Assembly: GCA_002844335.1 (NCBI GenBank)
Contig: CP019154.1
Location: forward strand, 1,674,001-1,738,000
Direction of reading: 5' to 3'
DNA length: 64,000 nt
Origin: Haloarcula taiwanensis
Lineage (GTDB): Archaea > Halobacteriota > Halobacteria > Halobacteriales > Haloarculaceae
How positions within the stretch are numbered: the stretch's first letter is position 1; every line of letters begins with the position of its first letter. The notes beneath the pieces are model-generated. The model was not told the origin of the DNA. It was given only the letters and a program-made list of their open reading frames with translations, and ran no database searches. Made by a program: the position numbers and the translations under genes. This document shows positions 36,677-45,854 of the stretch, piece after piece.

Positions 36677-37524
36677 CAGCCACCTTCCAGCAGCGAGTCC
36701 GGCCGCTACTGCTCGGCGGGGACCGCTCGCTCGCGGACCTCGCGGTCGGCACGGCGGCCGTCGCGGTGGCCGCCCGCTACCTCGCGGTTCTGTTCGTCAA
36801 CGCGCCGGGATACGGGGTCCCGGTCGCGCCCGGCCCGTTGACGGTCGCGTCCACGGCCGTCGTCGCCGCCGCGGCGGTCACCGTCGCCGTCACCGACGCC
36901 GACCCGGCCGCCGGCGTCGGCCTGCTGTTCGTCGGCGTGTTCGGCCTGCTGTCGGTCGTCAGTAGCGCTGTGGCGCTCCCGGCGGCCGCCGCCGTCGTCC
37001 TCGGGACGGCGACGGTCGCGGCGGTCTCGGGCCGACGGCTGGACCCCGTCTCGGCGGCCGCGTCCGCCCTGCTCGTCGCGGCGCTGAGCGTCGGGCTGGC
37101 GAGCGGCGTCGGCGGCTGGACGGGGCTCCGACCGGCGGCCTCGACCGCGGCGCTGCTCGGGGTCGCGGCGACGCCGGCGTTCGCCGCGACGGACTGGCGA
37201 TCGCTGTCGACGGCGGACTGGGGCGCGATACTCGGCGGCGTCGCCGCCTTCGCCGTCGTCCTCGCGGTCGGCCGCGCCGTCCCGTTCGTCACCGGCGCGG
37301 TCACGCTCACCGGCAGCGGCGTTGTCGGAACGAGCCTCCCGGTGGTAGCACTGGCCGCGGCCGGCGCGGTGACGACGGCCAGCGCCGCCAGCCGGACCCG
37401 CCGCTGGACGCTGCTTGCCGGCGTCGCGCTGGTCGCGTTCGCCGGCGTCCCGGCCTCGCTCCCGCGGGCGCTCCCGTTCGCGCTCGGGGTCGCCGCGCTC
37501 ACGCGCGGGGAGGGACAGCCATGA
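36673..37524 (+). CDS. Ala/Val-rich multi-span membrane protein
   Basis: The 283-residue protein is almost entirely hydrophobic with about eight candidate helices and very high Ala, Val and Gly. It overlaps narJ by 4 bases and the HEAT-repeat gene by 4 bases, so it belongs to the nar transcript. No motif was recognised. A transporter or assembly role is possible; nothing in the sequence decides. Confidence 0.75.
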   Translation: MTATFQQRVRPLLLGGDRSLADLAVGTAAVAVAARYLAVLFVNAPGYGVPVAPGPLTVASTAVVAAAAVTVAVTDADPAAGVGLLFVGVFGLLSVVSSAVALPAAAAVVLGTATVAAVSGRRLDPVSAAASALLVAALSVGLASGVGGWTGLRPAASTAALLGVAATPAFAATDWRSLSTADWGAILGGVAAFAVVLAVGRAVPFVTGAVTLTGSGVVGTSLPVVALAAAGAVTTASAASRTRRWTLLAGVALVAFAGVPASLPRALPFALGVAALTRGEGQP

Positions 37525-38372
37525 CCGGGTGCCACGACGACGACGAGTTCGAGAAGCACCTCGAAGAGGACCCCGACCCGCAACTGGACCCCGAGCGCAG
37601 CCCGGGCCTGCACACCGACATCGAGGCGCTAGAGGACATCGAGGTGAGCCGCGAAGACGTGACCATCGGCGAGGCGACGCCGGAGGAACTGGCCGCGAGC
37701 GACACCGAACCTGTCGAGGACGACGCGGCGGCGTCGCTGCTGTCCGACATCGAACACGGGGAAAAGACCGAGCGCCGCCGCGCCGCGCTCGAACTCAAAG
37801 ACCGCGCGTCCACCGGCGAAATCGTGGCGGCACTGGCCCGCGCCGCGACGACCGACGACGACAGCGACGTGCGCCAGTTCGCCGTCGAGGCGCTGACCGC
37901 CCACGGCGGTGAGCGGGCCGCAGCGGTGGCGGTGGAACTGCTTTCCGACCCCGACCCGTGGGTCCGGGCCGAAGCCGTCGTCACGCTCGACAACGTCGAC
38001 CGCGAGGCCCACGAAGAGGATATCGCGGCCGCTATACACGACGACCACCACGCGGTCCGGCGCAACGCGGCCATCTCGCTGTTCAAACTCCGCGGCGAGG
38101 GGATGGCCGACCTGCTGTTAGAGCAGAGCCGGGACGACAGCGAGCGGGTCCGCGAGTGGGCCGCGCACATGCTCGGCGGCGTCGACGAGGACCGCGCTCG
38201 CGAGCGACTCCGCGAACTCACCGACGACCCGGCAACCGTGGTCCGCCAGACCGCCGAGCGGTCCCTCGAAGCGGACCCCGGACGGTTCCGCCGACAGTTC
38301 GGCGGCGCGCTGGAGAACGACGCCCGACTCCTGCCCGGCGAAGACAGACTCAATCGGATGCCCGACCTCTGA
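37521..38372 (+). CDS. HEAT-repeat protein of the nar operon
   Basis: The 283-residue acidic protein has an extended N-terminal region (1-75) and then repeated helical pairs of about 30 residues (VRQFAVEALTAHGGERAAA, VRAEAVVTLDNVD, VRRNAAISLFKLRGEG, VREWAAHMLGGVDED, VRQTAERSLEADP), at least five HEAT-like units. Such solenoids bind proteins; a chaperone or scaffold for nitrate reductase assembly is an inference from the operon. It is coupled to its neighbours by short spacing or overlap. Confidence 0.85.
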   Translation: MTGCHDDDEFEKHLEEDPDPQLDPERSPGLHTDIEALEDIEVSREDVTIGEATPEELAASDTEPVEDDAAASLLSDIEHGEKTERRRAALELKDRASTGEIVAALARAATTDDDSDVRQFAVEALTAHGGERAAAVAVELLSDPDPWVRAEAVVTLDNVDREAHEEDIAAAIHDDHHAVRRNAAISLFKLRGEGMADLLLEQSRDDSERVREWAAHMLGGVDEDRARERLRELTDDPATVVRQTAERSLEADPGRFRRQFGGALENDARLLPGEDRLNRMPDL

Positions 38373-38374
38373 CG

Positions 38375-39613
38375 ATGACTGACGGAACGCCCACCACACT
38401 GACCGACCGTATCGAAGCCGCACTGCGAGACGTGCGCGACCCGAACGCCGACCTCTCCGTGTTCGACGCGGGCTTCGTCGAGAACATCGACGCGGCCAAC
38501 GGCGACGTGACGATCGAGGCCGACCTGACCGCGCTGGACGGCCAGACGAGCACGCAGGTCGTCCAGGCGATGCTCCACGCGGTCGACGACGTGGACGGCG
38601 TCGACAGCGTCCACGTCGAACGGACGACGCCATCGAGCGAGGGGCAGGCCGGTGTCGAGTCGTTCGACCACGTTATCGCCGTCGCCAGCGCGAAGGGCGG
38701 CGTCGGCAAGTCGACGGTCGCCACGCATCTGGCCTGCGCGCTGGCCGCCGACAGCGACGTGGCGCTGTTCGACGCCGACATCCACGGCCCGAACGTCCCC
38801 GAGTTGCTTGACGTGAGCGGCCCGGTCCACTCCAGCGAGGAGGGCGACCCGCTCCCGGTCCGAGCGGGCGACATGGACGTGATGAGCGTCGGTCTGATGG
38901 AAAGCGGCGCGCCGCTGGCCTGGCGCGGCGCGATGGCCCACGACGCCCTCGACGATCTGTTCGAGAACACCGCATGGCGCAACGACGAGATACTGGTGCT
39001 TGACCTGCCCCCCGGAACCGGTGACGTGGTGCTGACGACGCTACAGGAGGTCCCCGTCGACGGAGTCGTCGTCGTGACGACGCCGTTTCACGCCAGCGTC
39101 AGCGACACCAGCCGAACGGTCGAGCTGTTCCGCGACAACGACGTGCCGGTCCTGGGAACCGTCGTCAACATGGCCGAATACGTCTGTGATTGCTGTGGCG
39201 AGCCCAACGACCTGTTCACCGGTAGTGCGCTTGAAGACCTCGATGCCGAGGTGCTGGCCGAACTCCCGTTCTCGCAGGACCTGCAGGAAACGCCAGTGCC
39301 CGGCGACGTGCCCAGCGCGGTCAGCGATTTGGGGGATGCCGTGGAATCGGCCCTCGACACCGCCGGCGAGGTGGGCGTCGAACCAACCGCCGATATCCGG
39401 GGCCTGCCGCCACAGGAACGCAAGGATCTGGTTCGAGAGCAGTTCACCGCGCTGGACAGCGGCGAGTCGTTCGTCCTCGTCAGCGACCGCGACCCGACGC
39501 CGGTCGGACAGTTCCTGGGCCGGCTCGCGGAGGCCCCGCGAGAAGCCTTCGACCCGTTCGAGGTCCGCCGAGAGACACCGTCCGACTGGGTGCTGGAGAC
39601 TGTCAAGCCGTAG
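38375..39613 (+). CDS. DUF59-Mrp ATPase-DUF2249 fusion
   Basis: The 412-residue protein has three parts. Residues 1-92 form a MIP18/DUF59 domain. Residues 95-335 form an Mrp/ApbC/NBP35-type ATPase with deviant P-loop AKGGVGKST (106-114) and cluster-binding CDCC (Cys270 and Cys273). Residues 343-412 form a DUF2249 domain (RGLPPQERKDLV, GESFVLVSDRDPTPVGQFL). Mrp proteins carry [4Fe-4S] clusters to client enzymes. DUF2249 often accompanies nitrogen-oxide metabolism. It is the last gene of the nar operon, two bases after the HEAT gene. Confidence 0.88.
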   Translation: MTDGTPTTLTDRIEAALRDVRDPNADLSVFDAGFVENIDAANGDVTIEADLTALDGQTSTQVVQAMLHAVDDVDGVDSVHVERTTPSSEGQAGVESFDHVIAVASAKGGVGKSTVATHLACALAADSDVALFDADIHGPNVPELLDVSGPVHSSEEGDPLPVRAGDMDVMSVGLMESGAPLAWRGAMAHDALDDLFENTAWRNDEILVLDLPPGTGDVVLTTLQEVPVDGVVVVTTPFHASVSDTSRTVELFRDNDVPVLGTVVNMAEYVCDCCGEPNDLFTGSALEDLDAEVLAELPFSQDLQETPVPGDVPSAVSDLGDAVESALDTAGEVGVEPTADIRGLPPQERKDLVREQFTALDSGESFVLVSDRDPTPVGQFLGRLAEAPREAFDPFEVRRETPSDWVLETVKP

Positions 39614-39671
39614 GACGGTCGCTGGCAGTCGACAGTGATAGCCGGGGACATACCTCGCGGGCAGGACTAAA

Positions 39672-39682
39672 GGCATAATTGT
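39672..39682 (+). promoter_or_regulatory. TATA-like element before the short leader frame
   Basis: AGGCATAATTG lies about 27 bases before the ATG at 39705, suggesting a leaderless transcript that begins with the short frame rather than with the membrane protein. Confidence 0.4.
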
Positions 39683-39704
39683 CCGCACCCGTAGTAGTAG
39701 CATA

Positions 39705-39788
39705 ATGACCGCGATACTCGTGACAGCGGGTCGACTCCCCCGGGGTCGCGCACGCACCGTGCCCCGGCGGGTCGGAGGGGTAGCGTGA
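39705..39788 (+). CDS. 27-residue leader frame coupled to the TRIC/UPF0126 gene
   Basis: An ATG-initiated short frame (MTAILVTAGRLPRGRARTVP and seven more residues) ends in a TGA that overlaps the GTG start of the downstream gene (GTGA). A TATA-like element is at leaderless distance. It is arginine- and proline-rich, not obviously a folded protein, so its translation may serve to load ribosomes onto the next gene. It could also be chance. Confidence 0.35.
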   Translation: MTAILVTAGRLPRGRARTVPRRVGGVA

Positions 39789-40417
39789 CCGACGCGTTTG
39801 CGGTGATGAACGCTATCGGGCTGGTCGGGTTCGCGTTCGTCGGCGCGGCGAAGGCTGTCGAGGAGCGCTACGACGTGTTCGGCGTCACGGTCGTCGGCGT
39901 GATGACGGCGCTGGGTGGCGGGACGACGCGGGACCTGCTGTTGAACCGCGTTCCGAACTCCCTGCAGTCGCCCGGCGAAGTGGCCCTGTCGCTCCTCGGC
40001 GTCGCCGCCGCCGTTTTGCTCGTGCATTTCCTCGACGACGGCCACCAGCATCCGGTCGTCCTGACGGCCGACGCCATCGGGCTGGCGGCGTTCACCACCA
40101 CCGGAGCGCTGCTGGGTCATCAGGCCGGCCTCCCGGTGTTTGCCGTCGTCGCGCTGGCGACGGTCAACGCGGCCGGCGGCGGCGCGATATCGGACCTGCT
40201 GCTGGGCCGGACGCCGTTCATCCTCCGCGAGGACTTCTACGCGTCCTGTGCCGTTATCGGTGGTCTCGCCTTCTGGGCGCTGGCACAGATGGGCGTGCCG
40301 CTCAGCGTAGCATCGGCCGGGTGCGCGCTCGCGGTGCTGTTGGCCCGGGGGCTGGGCATCGGTCGCGGATGGTCGCTCCCGACGGTGCAGGCGTGGGAAC
40401 GACGCGACGCACAGTAG
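39785..40417 (+). CDS. TRIC/UPF0126 family membrane protein
   Basis: The 210-residue protein has the two-fold repeated three-helix unit of the UPF0126/TRIC channel family. The conserved GGGTTRDLLL block (about 39-48) is mirrored by GGGAISDLLLGR (about 123-134). Bacterial relatives (YicG, YadS) move glycine; the family also includes cation channels. Translation probably starts at GTG 39785. It lies between the nar and dms operons with no clear functional link. Confidence 0.88.
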   Translation: MTDAFAVMNAIGLVGFAFVGAAKAVEERYDVFGVTVVGVMTALGGGTTRDLLLNRVPNSLQSPGEVALSLLGVAAAVLLVHFLDDGHQHPVVLTADAIGLAAFTTTGALLGHQAGLPVFAVVALATVNAAGGGAISDLLLGRTPFILREDFYASCAVIGGLAFWALAQMGVPLSVASAGCALAVLLARGLGIGRGWSLPTVQAWERRDAQ

Positions 40418-40640
40418 GACCGCGCCGCCGCTCCGGATTCTCGTCTGTCATGCCCCGCTCTCCTGCATCCGCTGGGCTTCGTCGCTGTGACCGACTGTGC
40501 GACCGCCTGCGGGAGCTGTCTCTCGTACTCGTCGCGATGGCGATGACGGCGCACACGACTCTGAGCGGGTATTGACCGCGAAAATGGATGAGGAAACAGT
40601 CAGCCGCCGCGACGAACCCGGTCAGTGCCCCGCAGGTCCG

Positions 40641-41228
40641 CTATTGCCCGAGCATCTCCCGGGTCGTGGCTGCCAGTGACGCGTAGAACGCTTCGCGTGT
40701 CTCTGCCTCGACGTGGCCGAGGAACTCGTCAGCCCACGCATCAAGATGCTCCGCACGGAACTGGGAAAGCCGTTCGTCGAGACCCGCTTCTGCCAGATAA
40801 GCGGCGAACTCCAGTTCGGTCGCAATGTGGTCGGGGAGGTCCGGATGGTCGGCCGCAGGCTGGACGCCGAACTCCCGGTACCAGCGCACGACAGCCATCG
40901 TAGCTGGTCCCTTGACCGGGCCGAGTTCGTCCGGGTCGTCGCCGTCGCGATAGACGCTCTCGTAGGGTGGACACGGTGGCCCTTCCGGCCCGATAAACAG
41001 CCGGGTGTACTCGGCGCTGAGACGGCGAAGGTCAACAGAGCCAACGTCGCCGACTACCGGGACCAGTTCGCCGGTCTCGACGGCTTCGACCAACTGTTCG
41101 GTCGGTTCCCGCCAGCATTCGGCGAGGACGGCGTAGGTCGCTGCGGCGTCCGAGCGGAATCCGTCGCTGTCTGTGCTGCGCTCGGATGCTCGCTCACGCT
41201 TGGCGGGGGCATCAGTCTGTCCAGTCAT
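40641..41228 (-). CDS. dmsD: DmsD/TorD-type molybdoenzyme chaperone
   Basis: The 195-residue helical protein belongs to the TorD/DmsD/NarJ family (YTRLFIGPEGPPCPPYESVY at about 72-91, FAAYLAEAGLDERL, HLDAWADEFLGHVEAET). It should bind the Tat signal of DmsA and help cofactor insertion. It is the last gene of the dms operon and overlaps dmsC by 4 bases. Confidence 0.92.
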   Translation of the reverse strand: MTGQTDAPAKRERASERSTDSDGFRSDAAATYAVLAECWREPTEQLVEAVETGELVPVVGDVGSVDLRRLSAEYTRLFIGPEGPPCPPYESVYRDGDDPDELGPVKGPATMAVVRWYREFGVQPAADHPDLPDHIATELEFAAYLAEAGLDERLSQFRAEHLDAWADEFLGHVEAETREAFYASLAATTREMLGQ

Positions 41229-42526
41229 TGTCGCTCCTGTCGACCGCCGTCAGTCGCGTACGACTCCGGTCTCTCGACTCGCTGAATCGGGACGTATTTC
41301 AGGCCGAGCGTGACGATGAGTGCGCCGAAGGCGACGATACCGAGGGTGACAACCACCTCGACCAGCGTCGGGGTGTAGGCCCCCGCAGTCGCCCAGATGT
41401 CTGTCGTGATGCCGGCGTACTCGCCACCGGTCGAGATGCCCGGTGGGAGGTCGATGTTAGCGACTTCGTATCCCGTGAACACCAGCCGGATCCCTTCGAA
41501 CATCGTGCCGAAGACCGCGAGGAGGCTCGCGGTGAAGATGACCGACACGCGCTTCCGAAGCGATGGAATCATCAGCATGATGAGCGGGACTGCCCCGCCG
41601 ACGACGGTCCAGAGCCAGAAGTAGACGGACTCGCCGATGAGGAAGCTGCTGGTGATGGCCCAGAACTCGAAGTGGTTCGCCCAGGCGTGGGGCAGTCGCT
41701 CGGCCGCAAGCAGGTAGACCACGTGCAGCGCGAGGAAGATGCCGAGTATCTTCCCGAGACTCGTGAGTTCCTCGCGGTCGACCTCGTAGTTCGTGAGCCG
41801 GTCTGCGAGTACCGACACGACCAGCAACAGCCCGAGCCCGGAGACAAGCGCCTTGGCGATGAACACCGGTGCGACGAGGGGGCTGAACCAGTCGCCACGT
41901 CCGATCTGCGTCGCGAAGATCCACCCGGTCACTGAGTGGAGTGCGACGGCGGTCGGGAGGGCGAGTGCCGCGGTCCAGAACATGAGCGTGCGGTCACGCT
42001 TGCGTCCGGCGTCGGTGTCATCGACACCCAGTGCGAGCGGCGACCCCCGCGCAGCAAGGTCGCGGCGAGTCAAGAGCCACAGATACCAGAGGTTTAGCAC
42101 GCCATAGAGGATGACAATGCCGAAGTCCCACACCATCGGCGAGCGGAAGTCCGGCGAGGTGACAAACTGGTAGAGCCGCTCGGGCCGCCCGATGTCCGGG
42201 AGGATGAGCAGGCCCGCGACGGTGATACAGGCGAGACTGACCAGCACGCCGAGCCGTGCGAACCCCTCGTAGCGGTGTGAATGGAAGAACTTCGGTGCGC
42301 TGGAGATGATGAGCCCCCCGGCAGACAGCCCGACGAACAGGACGAACATCATGATGTACAGCCCCCACGAGAAGACGTTGCGCATCCCCGTGGCGACCAG
42401 CCCAGTGGTAAGTTGGTAGCCCCAGGCTGCCAGTCCAGCGACCATGAGGGTCGCGAGCAGCCCGAGCCACAGCTTTCCTTTCGTCCCGAAGGCCGGAATC
42501 GCGATCCGTGACGAGTCAGCGGCCAT
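41225..42526 (-). CDS. dmsC: NrfD/PsrC-type membrane anchor (DmsC)
   Basis: The 433-residue integral membrane protein has about nine to ten hydrophobic helices and NrfD-family features (FFHSHRYEGFARLGVLVSLA, GRPERLYQFVTSPDFRSPMV). It should oxidise quinol and pass electrons to DmsB. It is larger than Escherichia coli DmsC and closer to PsrC/NrfD. Start and stop overlap both neighbours. Confidence 0.9.
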   Translation of the reverse strand: MAADSSRIAIPAFGTKGKLWLGLLATLMVAGLAAWGYQLTTGLVATGMRNVFSWGLYIMMFVLFVGLSAGGLIISSAPKFFHSHRYEGFARLGVLVSLACITVAGLLILPDIGRPERLYQFVTSPDFRSPMVWDFGIVILYGVLNLWYLWLLTRRDLAARGSPLALGVDDTDAGRKRDRTLMFWTAALALPTAVALHSVTGWIFATQIGRGDWFSPLVAPVFIAKALVSGLGLLLVVSVLADRLTNYEVDREELTSLGKILGIFLALHVVYLLAAERLPHAWANHFEFWAITSSFLIGESVYFWLWTVVGGAVPLIMLMIPSLRKRVSVIFTASLLAVFGTMFEGIRLVFTGYEVANIDLPPGISTGGEYAGITTDIWATAGAYTPTLVEVVVTLGIVAFGALIVTLGLKYVPIQRVERPESYATDGGRQERQ

Positions 42527-43356
42527 CAGTCATCACCTCCGGACCCCACTGCCGGGACGTGTGGATCTGCATCACCCTCGATGGAGTGGTGGCTGCCACC
42601 CGAGCCGCTACTGTCGCTGCCACCGGCCTCAGATGGCACGTCCTCGGTCCCATCGGACCACGGAGAAACATCGTCGAGTTCGCTCTCCATCTTATCCGAC
42701 GTCTGCGGCCGACCGGGACTCATCTCGCCGCTGATGTAGTGCGTCTTCGGGTCCGTTCCGCGGTCTTCGAGGAGCTGGTCCGTCTCGTACTCGTTGATGT
42801 ACTTCGAGACGGTACTCCCCTCGTCGTCGAGGTCGCCGAAGATGCGTGCGTCGGCCGGGCAGTTGACGACACAGGCCGGGTCGAGTCCCTCGTCGACGCG
42901 GTGGCTACAGAACGTACACTTCTCGACGACGCCCTGTGGCCGCGCGGCAACGTCGCCCGTCCCCTCCTCGGGCATCTGCTCGGGTTCGTCCCAGTTGAAC
43001 ACCCGCGCGTTGTACGGGCAGGCGGCCATACAGTAGCGACAGCCGATGCACTTGTCGTAGTCGATCTCGACGATCCCGTCGTCCCGGGTGTACGTCGCGT
43101 TGACCGGACAGACCTTCACGCAGGGGGCGTTTTCGCAGTGCTGGCACGCCGTCGGCTGGTACTCCATATCCAGCGACCCGCTCCCCCCGTCTTCGGGATA
43201 GCCACCGGACGGGGTGTCGATCTTGTCGCCGCCCTCCGTCAGGACACGGTTCCAGAACTGTCCCATCGGGACGTTGTTCTCCTGTTTACACGACACTGCG
43301 CATGCCTGACAGCCGATACACCGCTCCTGGTCGATTACTAGGCCGTAGTTCGTCAT
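42526..43356 (-). CDS. dmsB: DMSO reductase iron-sulfur subunit DmsB
   Basis: The 276-residue protein has four [4Fe-4S] cysteine groups beginning CIGCQACAVSC (Cys13, 16, 19, 23), CQHCENAPCVKVCP, CIGCRYCMAACPYN and CTFCSHRVDEGLDPACVVNC. The last 45 or so residues are a Gly/Ser/Asp-rich low-complexity tail not usual for DmsB. It should connect DmsC quinol oxidation to DmsA. Confidence 0.94.
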   Translation of the reverse strand: MTNYGLVIDQERCIGCQACAVSCKQENNVPMGQFWNRVLTEGGDKIDTPSGGYPEDGGSGSLDMEYQPTACQHCENAPCVKVCPVNATYTRDDGIVEIDYDKCIGCRYCMAACPYNARVFNWDEPEQMPEEGTGDVAARPQGVVEKCTFCSHRVDEGLDPACVVNCPADARIFGDLDDEGSTVSKYINEYETDQLLEDRGTDPKTHYISGEMSPGRPQTSDKMESELDDVSPWSDGTEDVPSEAGGSDSSGSGGSHHSIEGDADPHVPAVGSGGDD

Positions 43357-43358
43357 CG

Positions 43359-45854
43359 TTAGTCACCTCCTGCGCGTGGTGCGTCGGCACCTGCTCCGCG
43401 CGGGTTATCGGCTTCGTACTTGTCTGTGTCGACATCATCGGGGGCGGGTTCGACTTCGACCCGGACGTCGTAGAACGCCATCGTCTGGCCGACCTCACTG
43501 ACCTCGTTGTGCGTGAGGTCGTTGTGGTGGCCCGCGATGTAGTCGCGTGACCACCATCCCTGGTCAGTGTTTACCAGCCCCGGTTGGAACGCCTCGTTGT
43601 ACTTCGCCTTCACGATCATCTCGCCGCGGTCGTTGTACACCCGGACGTACTCGCCGTCCTCGATGCCGCGGGCCTTCGCATCCGACGGATGGATGTCCAG
43701 CTGTGGTTCGGGGTTGACCTCACGCACCCAGTTCAGCATCTCGTACTGCGAGTGGATTCGGAACCGACTGTGCTTCTGCATGAACATCAGCGGGTACTCG
43801 TCGGCCTTCTCGTAGTCGTCGGCTGTCCGGTCTTCGAGTGGCCGCGGGAGGTCGAACGTCACGCCCTCCTCGCTCGGGGCGTCATCGTCGTACATCTTGA
43901 TTCGCCCCGTGTCGGTGGGGAACGCATCGGTGAACTTGACGATGGGAATGTTCTGCTTCTTCTGTGTGCCCTGCTCGGACAGCGTCTCGAAGTCGATGGC
44001 GTCGTCCCGGCTGGCGAGTTCCCGGAGCAGTTCACGTTTTGTCTCCGGGAAGTAATCACCAAATCCAAGTCGCTCCGCGAGCCCGCGGATCGCGTAGTAG
44101 TCATCTCTGGCCTCCCACATCGGCTCCTGGACCTTGTGTCGATAGCTGATGTGTGGATGGGACCCCCAGCTGGAAACGATGTCCTCCTGTTCGAACCAGT
44201 GTGGGACCGGGAAGATTATGTCTGCATGCTGGACCGTATCCGTGTGATGCATGTCCGCGACGACGAACATCTCGAGGCTCTTGATAGCCTCTCTGAACCG
44301 CTGTCGGTCCGGGAACTGGTTGCCCATCATGTTCGACTCGATTGAGTAAACGGCCCTGACCTTGTGCGGGTCACCGTCGATCATCGCGTCCGGGTAGTCG
44401 GAGAAGCGCACCGATGGTCCGGGATCAGCATCTTCGGGCGTACTCCAGCCGCCGGTACTGAGCGTTGCACCGCCGGAGTGGTGCGCGTGGATGTTTCCGT
44501 GCCGGCCGTAGTCACCGGTCAGCCCCATCAGCATCGCATAGGTCTGGCCGAAGATGTGCCCGTGTTTGTACCGCCCGAGCGCGTAGCTCGGGGCGATGCC
44601 ACCGGGGCCACGAGTCGCCAGCCACCGGACTGCAGTGCGGATGTTCTCCGCGTCGACACCAGTCTGCTCGGCGACTTCCGACGGCGCGTAGTCAGCTACG
44701 TGGTCTCGGAGTCTGGTCAGTGCCGTCTCACACTCGATGCCGTCGACAGTGAACTCCCCGAACAGCGCATACGGGCCGTCGGTCTCGGGTTCGAGTTCGA
44801 CTGCCGTGTTACTTCCCTGTTCGACAGCGACGACCTGATCATCACTGCCGTCGTCGAAGACAGTGCTCGACTTGAGCAGGTCGCCGGTATCTTTCCGGAC
44901 TAGCGCAGGACCGGTCGTCCGCTGCCGAAGGAACTGTTCGTCGTACGTCCCGTCCTCGAAGACGGTGTGCATCATCGCAAGCGCGAGATGCACGTCTTTC
45001 CCGGGTTTGACCGGGAGCCACAGGTCGGCTTTCGATGCCGTCGTCGTGTACACTGGGTCGACCACGACGAGCTTCGCCCCGTTCTCGACGGCATCGAGCA
45101 CCTCCGAGGCGTCCATCTGGAACTGGCTGGAGAAGAGGTCCGACCCCCAGACAATGATGGTGTTCGCGTTCTCCCAGTCTTCGGCTTCGTTCGTCGAGGG
45201 CAGGTAGAAGCCGGTCCCGGTGACACGGTTGAAGCCGCGGCCGACGTTCGTGTCAATTGTGGACGCAGGCTGGGTCGAGCCGAACAGAGAGGCCAGGCGG
45301 CTGAACGCCGTTCCGGACTGTCCGTAATTCCCGAATCCCACATGGAAGAGAACACTTTCTGGGCCGAAGTCTGCTTTCAGCGACTGCATCTTGTCGGCGA
45401 CGAGGTCGAGTGCCTCGTCCCAGGAGACGCGCTCGAACGCGGCATCCGGACCGCGTCCGTCGGGGTTTGGCTCGTCGGGCGACCAGTCTGTGCGCTTCAT
45501 CGGGTACTTCAGTCTCGTCGGGTCGTACACACGCTGGGTGTGTGAGAGGCCGAGCACACAGGCCCGCTTGTACTGCTCGTCTTCCGGCGGGTGTGGCTCG
45601 ACCTTCTTCACCTGGCCGTCGCGGACGTGGACGTCGATGGGACACTTCCCGCGACAGTTCGGCGAGCAGACGGTCTGGATGACCTCGTTTTGCCCGACGT
45701 AGCTCTCGATACCGGAATCGCGGTTTGACGGCCCGGTTCCGTCTCCGCTTTCGACCAGCGTCTGGAAGAACTCGCCCCCGCCAAGACCGAGGGCAGCGGC
45801 TGCTCCGCTGGCTTTCAGTACGTCACGTCGGTAAACGCCGTCGTCGTCAGTCAT
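43359..45854 (-). CDS. dmsA: DMSO/TMAO reductase catalytic subunit DmsA
   Basis: The 831-residue molybdopterin enzyme has a Tat signal (YRRDVLKASGAAAALGLGGG, 8-27) and a [4Fe-4S] site CSPNCRGKC with Cys63, 67, 71 and 99. Mo-bis-MGD domains are complete through YNDRGEMIVKAKYN and NTDQGWWSRDY near the C-terminus. Reduction of DMSO or TMAO is the expected activity, but related oxidoreductases (thiosulfate, polysulfide) share this layout, so the substrate is inferred from operon order. The start at 45852-45854 overlaps the upstream small gene by 8 bases. Confidence 0.92.
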   Translation of the reverse strand: MTDDDGVYRRDVLKASGAAAALGLGGGEFFQTLVESGDGTGPSNRDSGIESYVGQNEVIQTVCSPNCRGKCPIDVHVRDGQVKKVEPHPPEDEQYKRACVLGLSHTQRVYDPTRLKYPMKRTDWSPDEPNPDGRGPDAAFERVSWDEALDLVADKMQSLKADFGPESVLFHVGFGNYGQSGTAFSRLASLFGSTQPASTIDTNVGRGFNRVTGTGFYLPSTNEAEDWENANTIIVWGSDLFSSQFQMDASEVLDAVENGAKLVVVDPVYTTTASKADLWLPVKPGKDVHLALAMMHTVFEDGTYDEQFLRQRTTGPALVRKDTGDLLKSSTVFDDGSDDQVVAVEQGSNTAVELEPETDGPYALFGEFTVDGIECETALTRLRDHVADYAPSEVAEQTGVDAENIRTAVRWLATRGPGGIAPSYALGRYKHGHIFGQTYAMLMGLTGDYGRHGNIHAHHSGGATLSTGGWSTPEDADPGPSVRFSDYPDAMIDGDPHKVRAVYSIESNMMGNQFPDRQRFREAIKSLEMFVVADMHHTDTVQHADIIFPVPHWFEQEDIVSSWGSHPHISYRHKVQEPMWEARDDYYAIRGLAERLGFGDYFPETKRELLRELASRDDAIDFETLSEQGTQKKQNIPIVKFTDAFPTDTGRIKMYDDDAPSEEGVTFDLPRPLEDRTADDYEKADEYPLMFMQKHSRFRIHSQYEMLNWVREVNPEPQLDIHPSDAKARGIEDGEYVRVYNDRGEMIVKAKYNEAFQPGLVNTDQGWWSRDYIAGHHNDLTHNEVSEVGQTMAFYDVRVEVEPAPDDVDTDKYEADNPRGAGADAPRAGGD

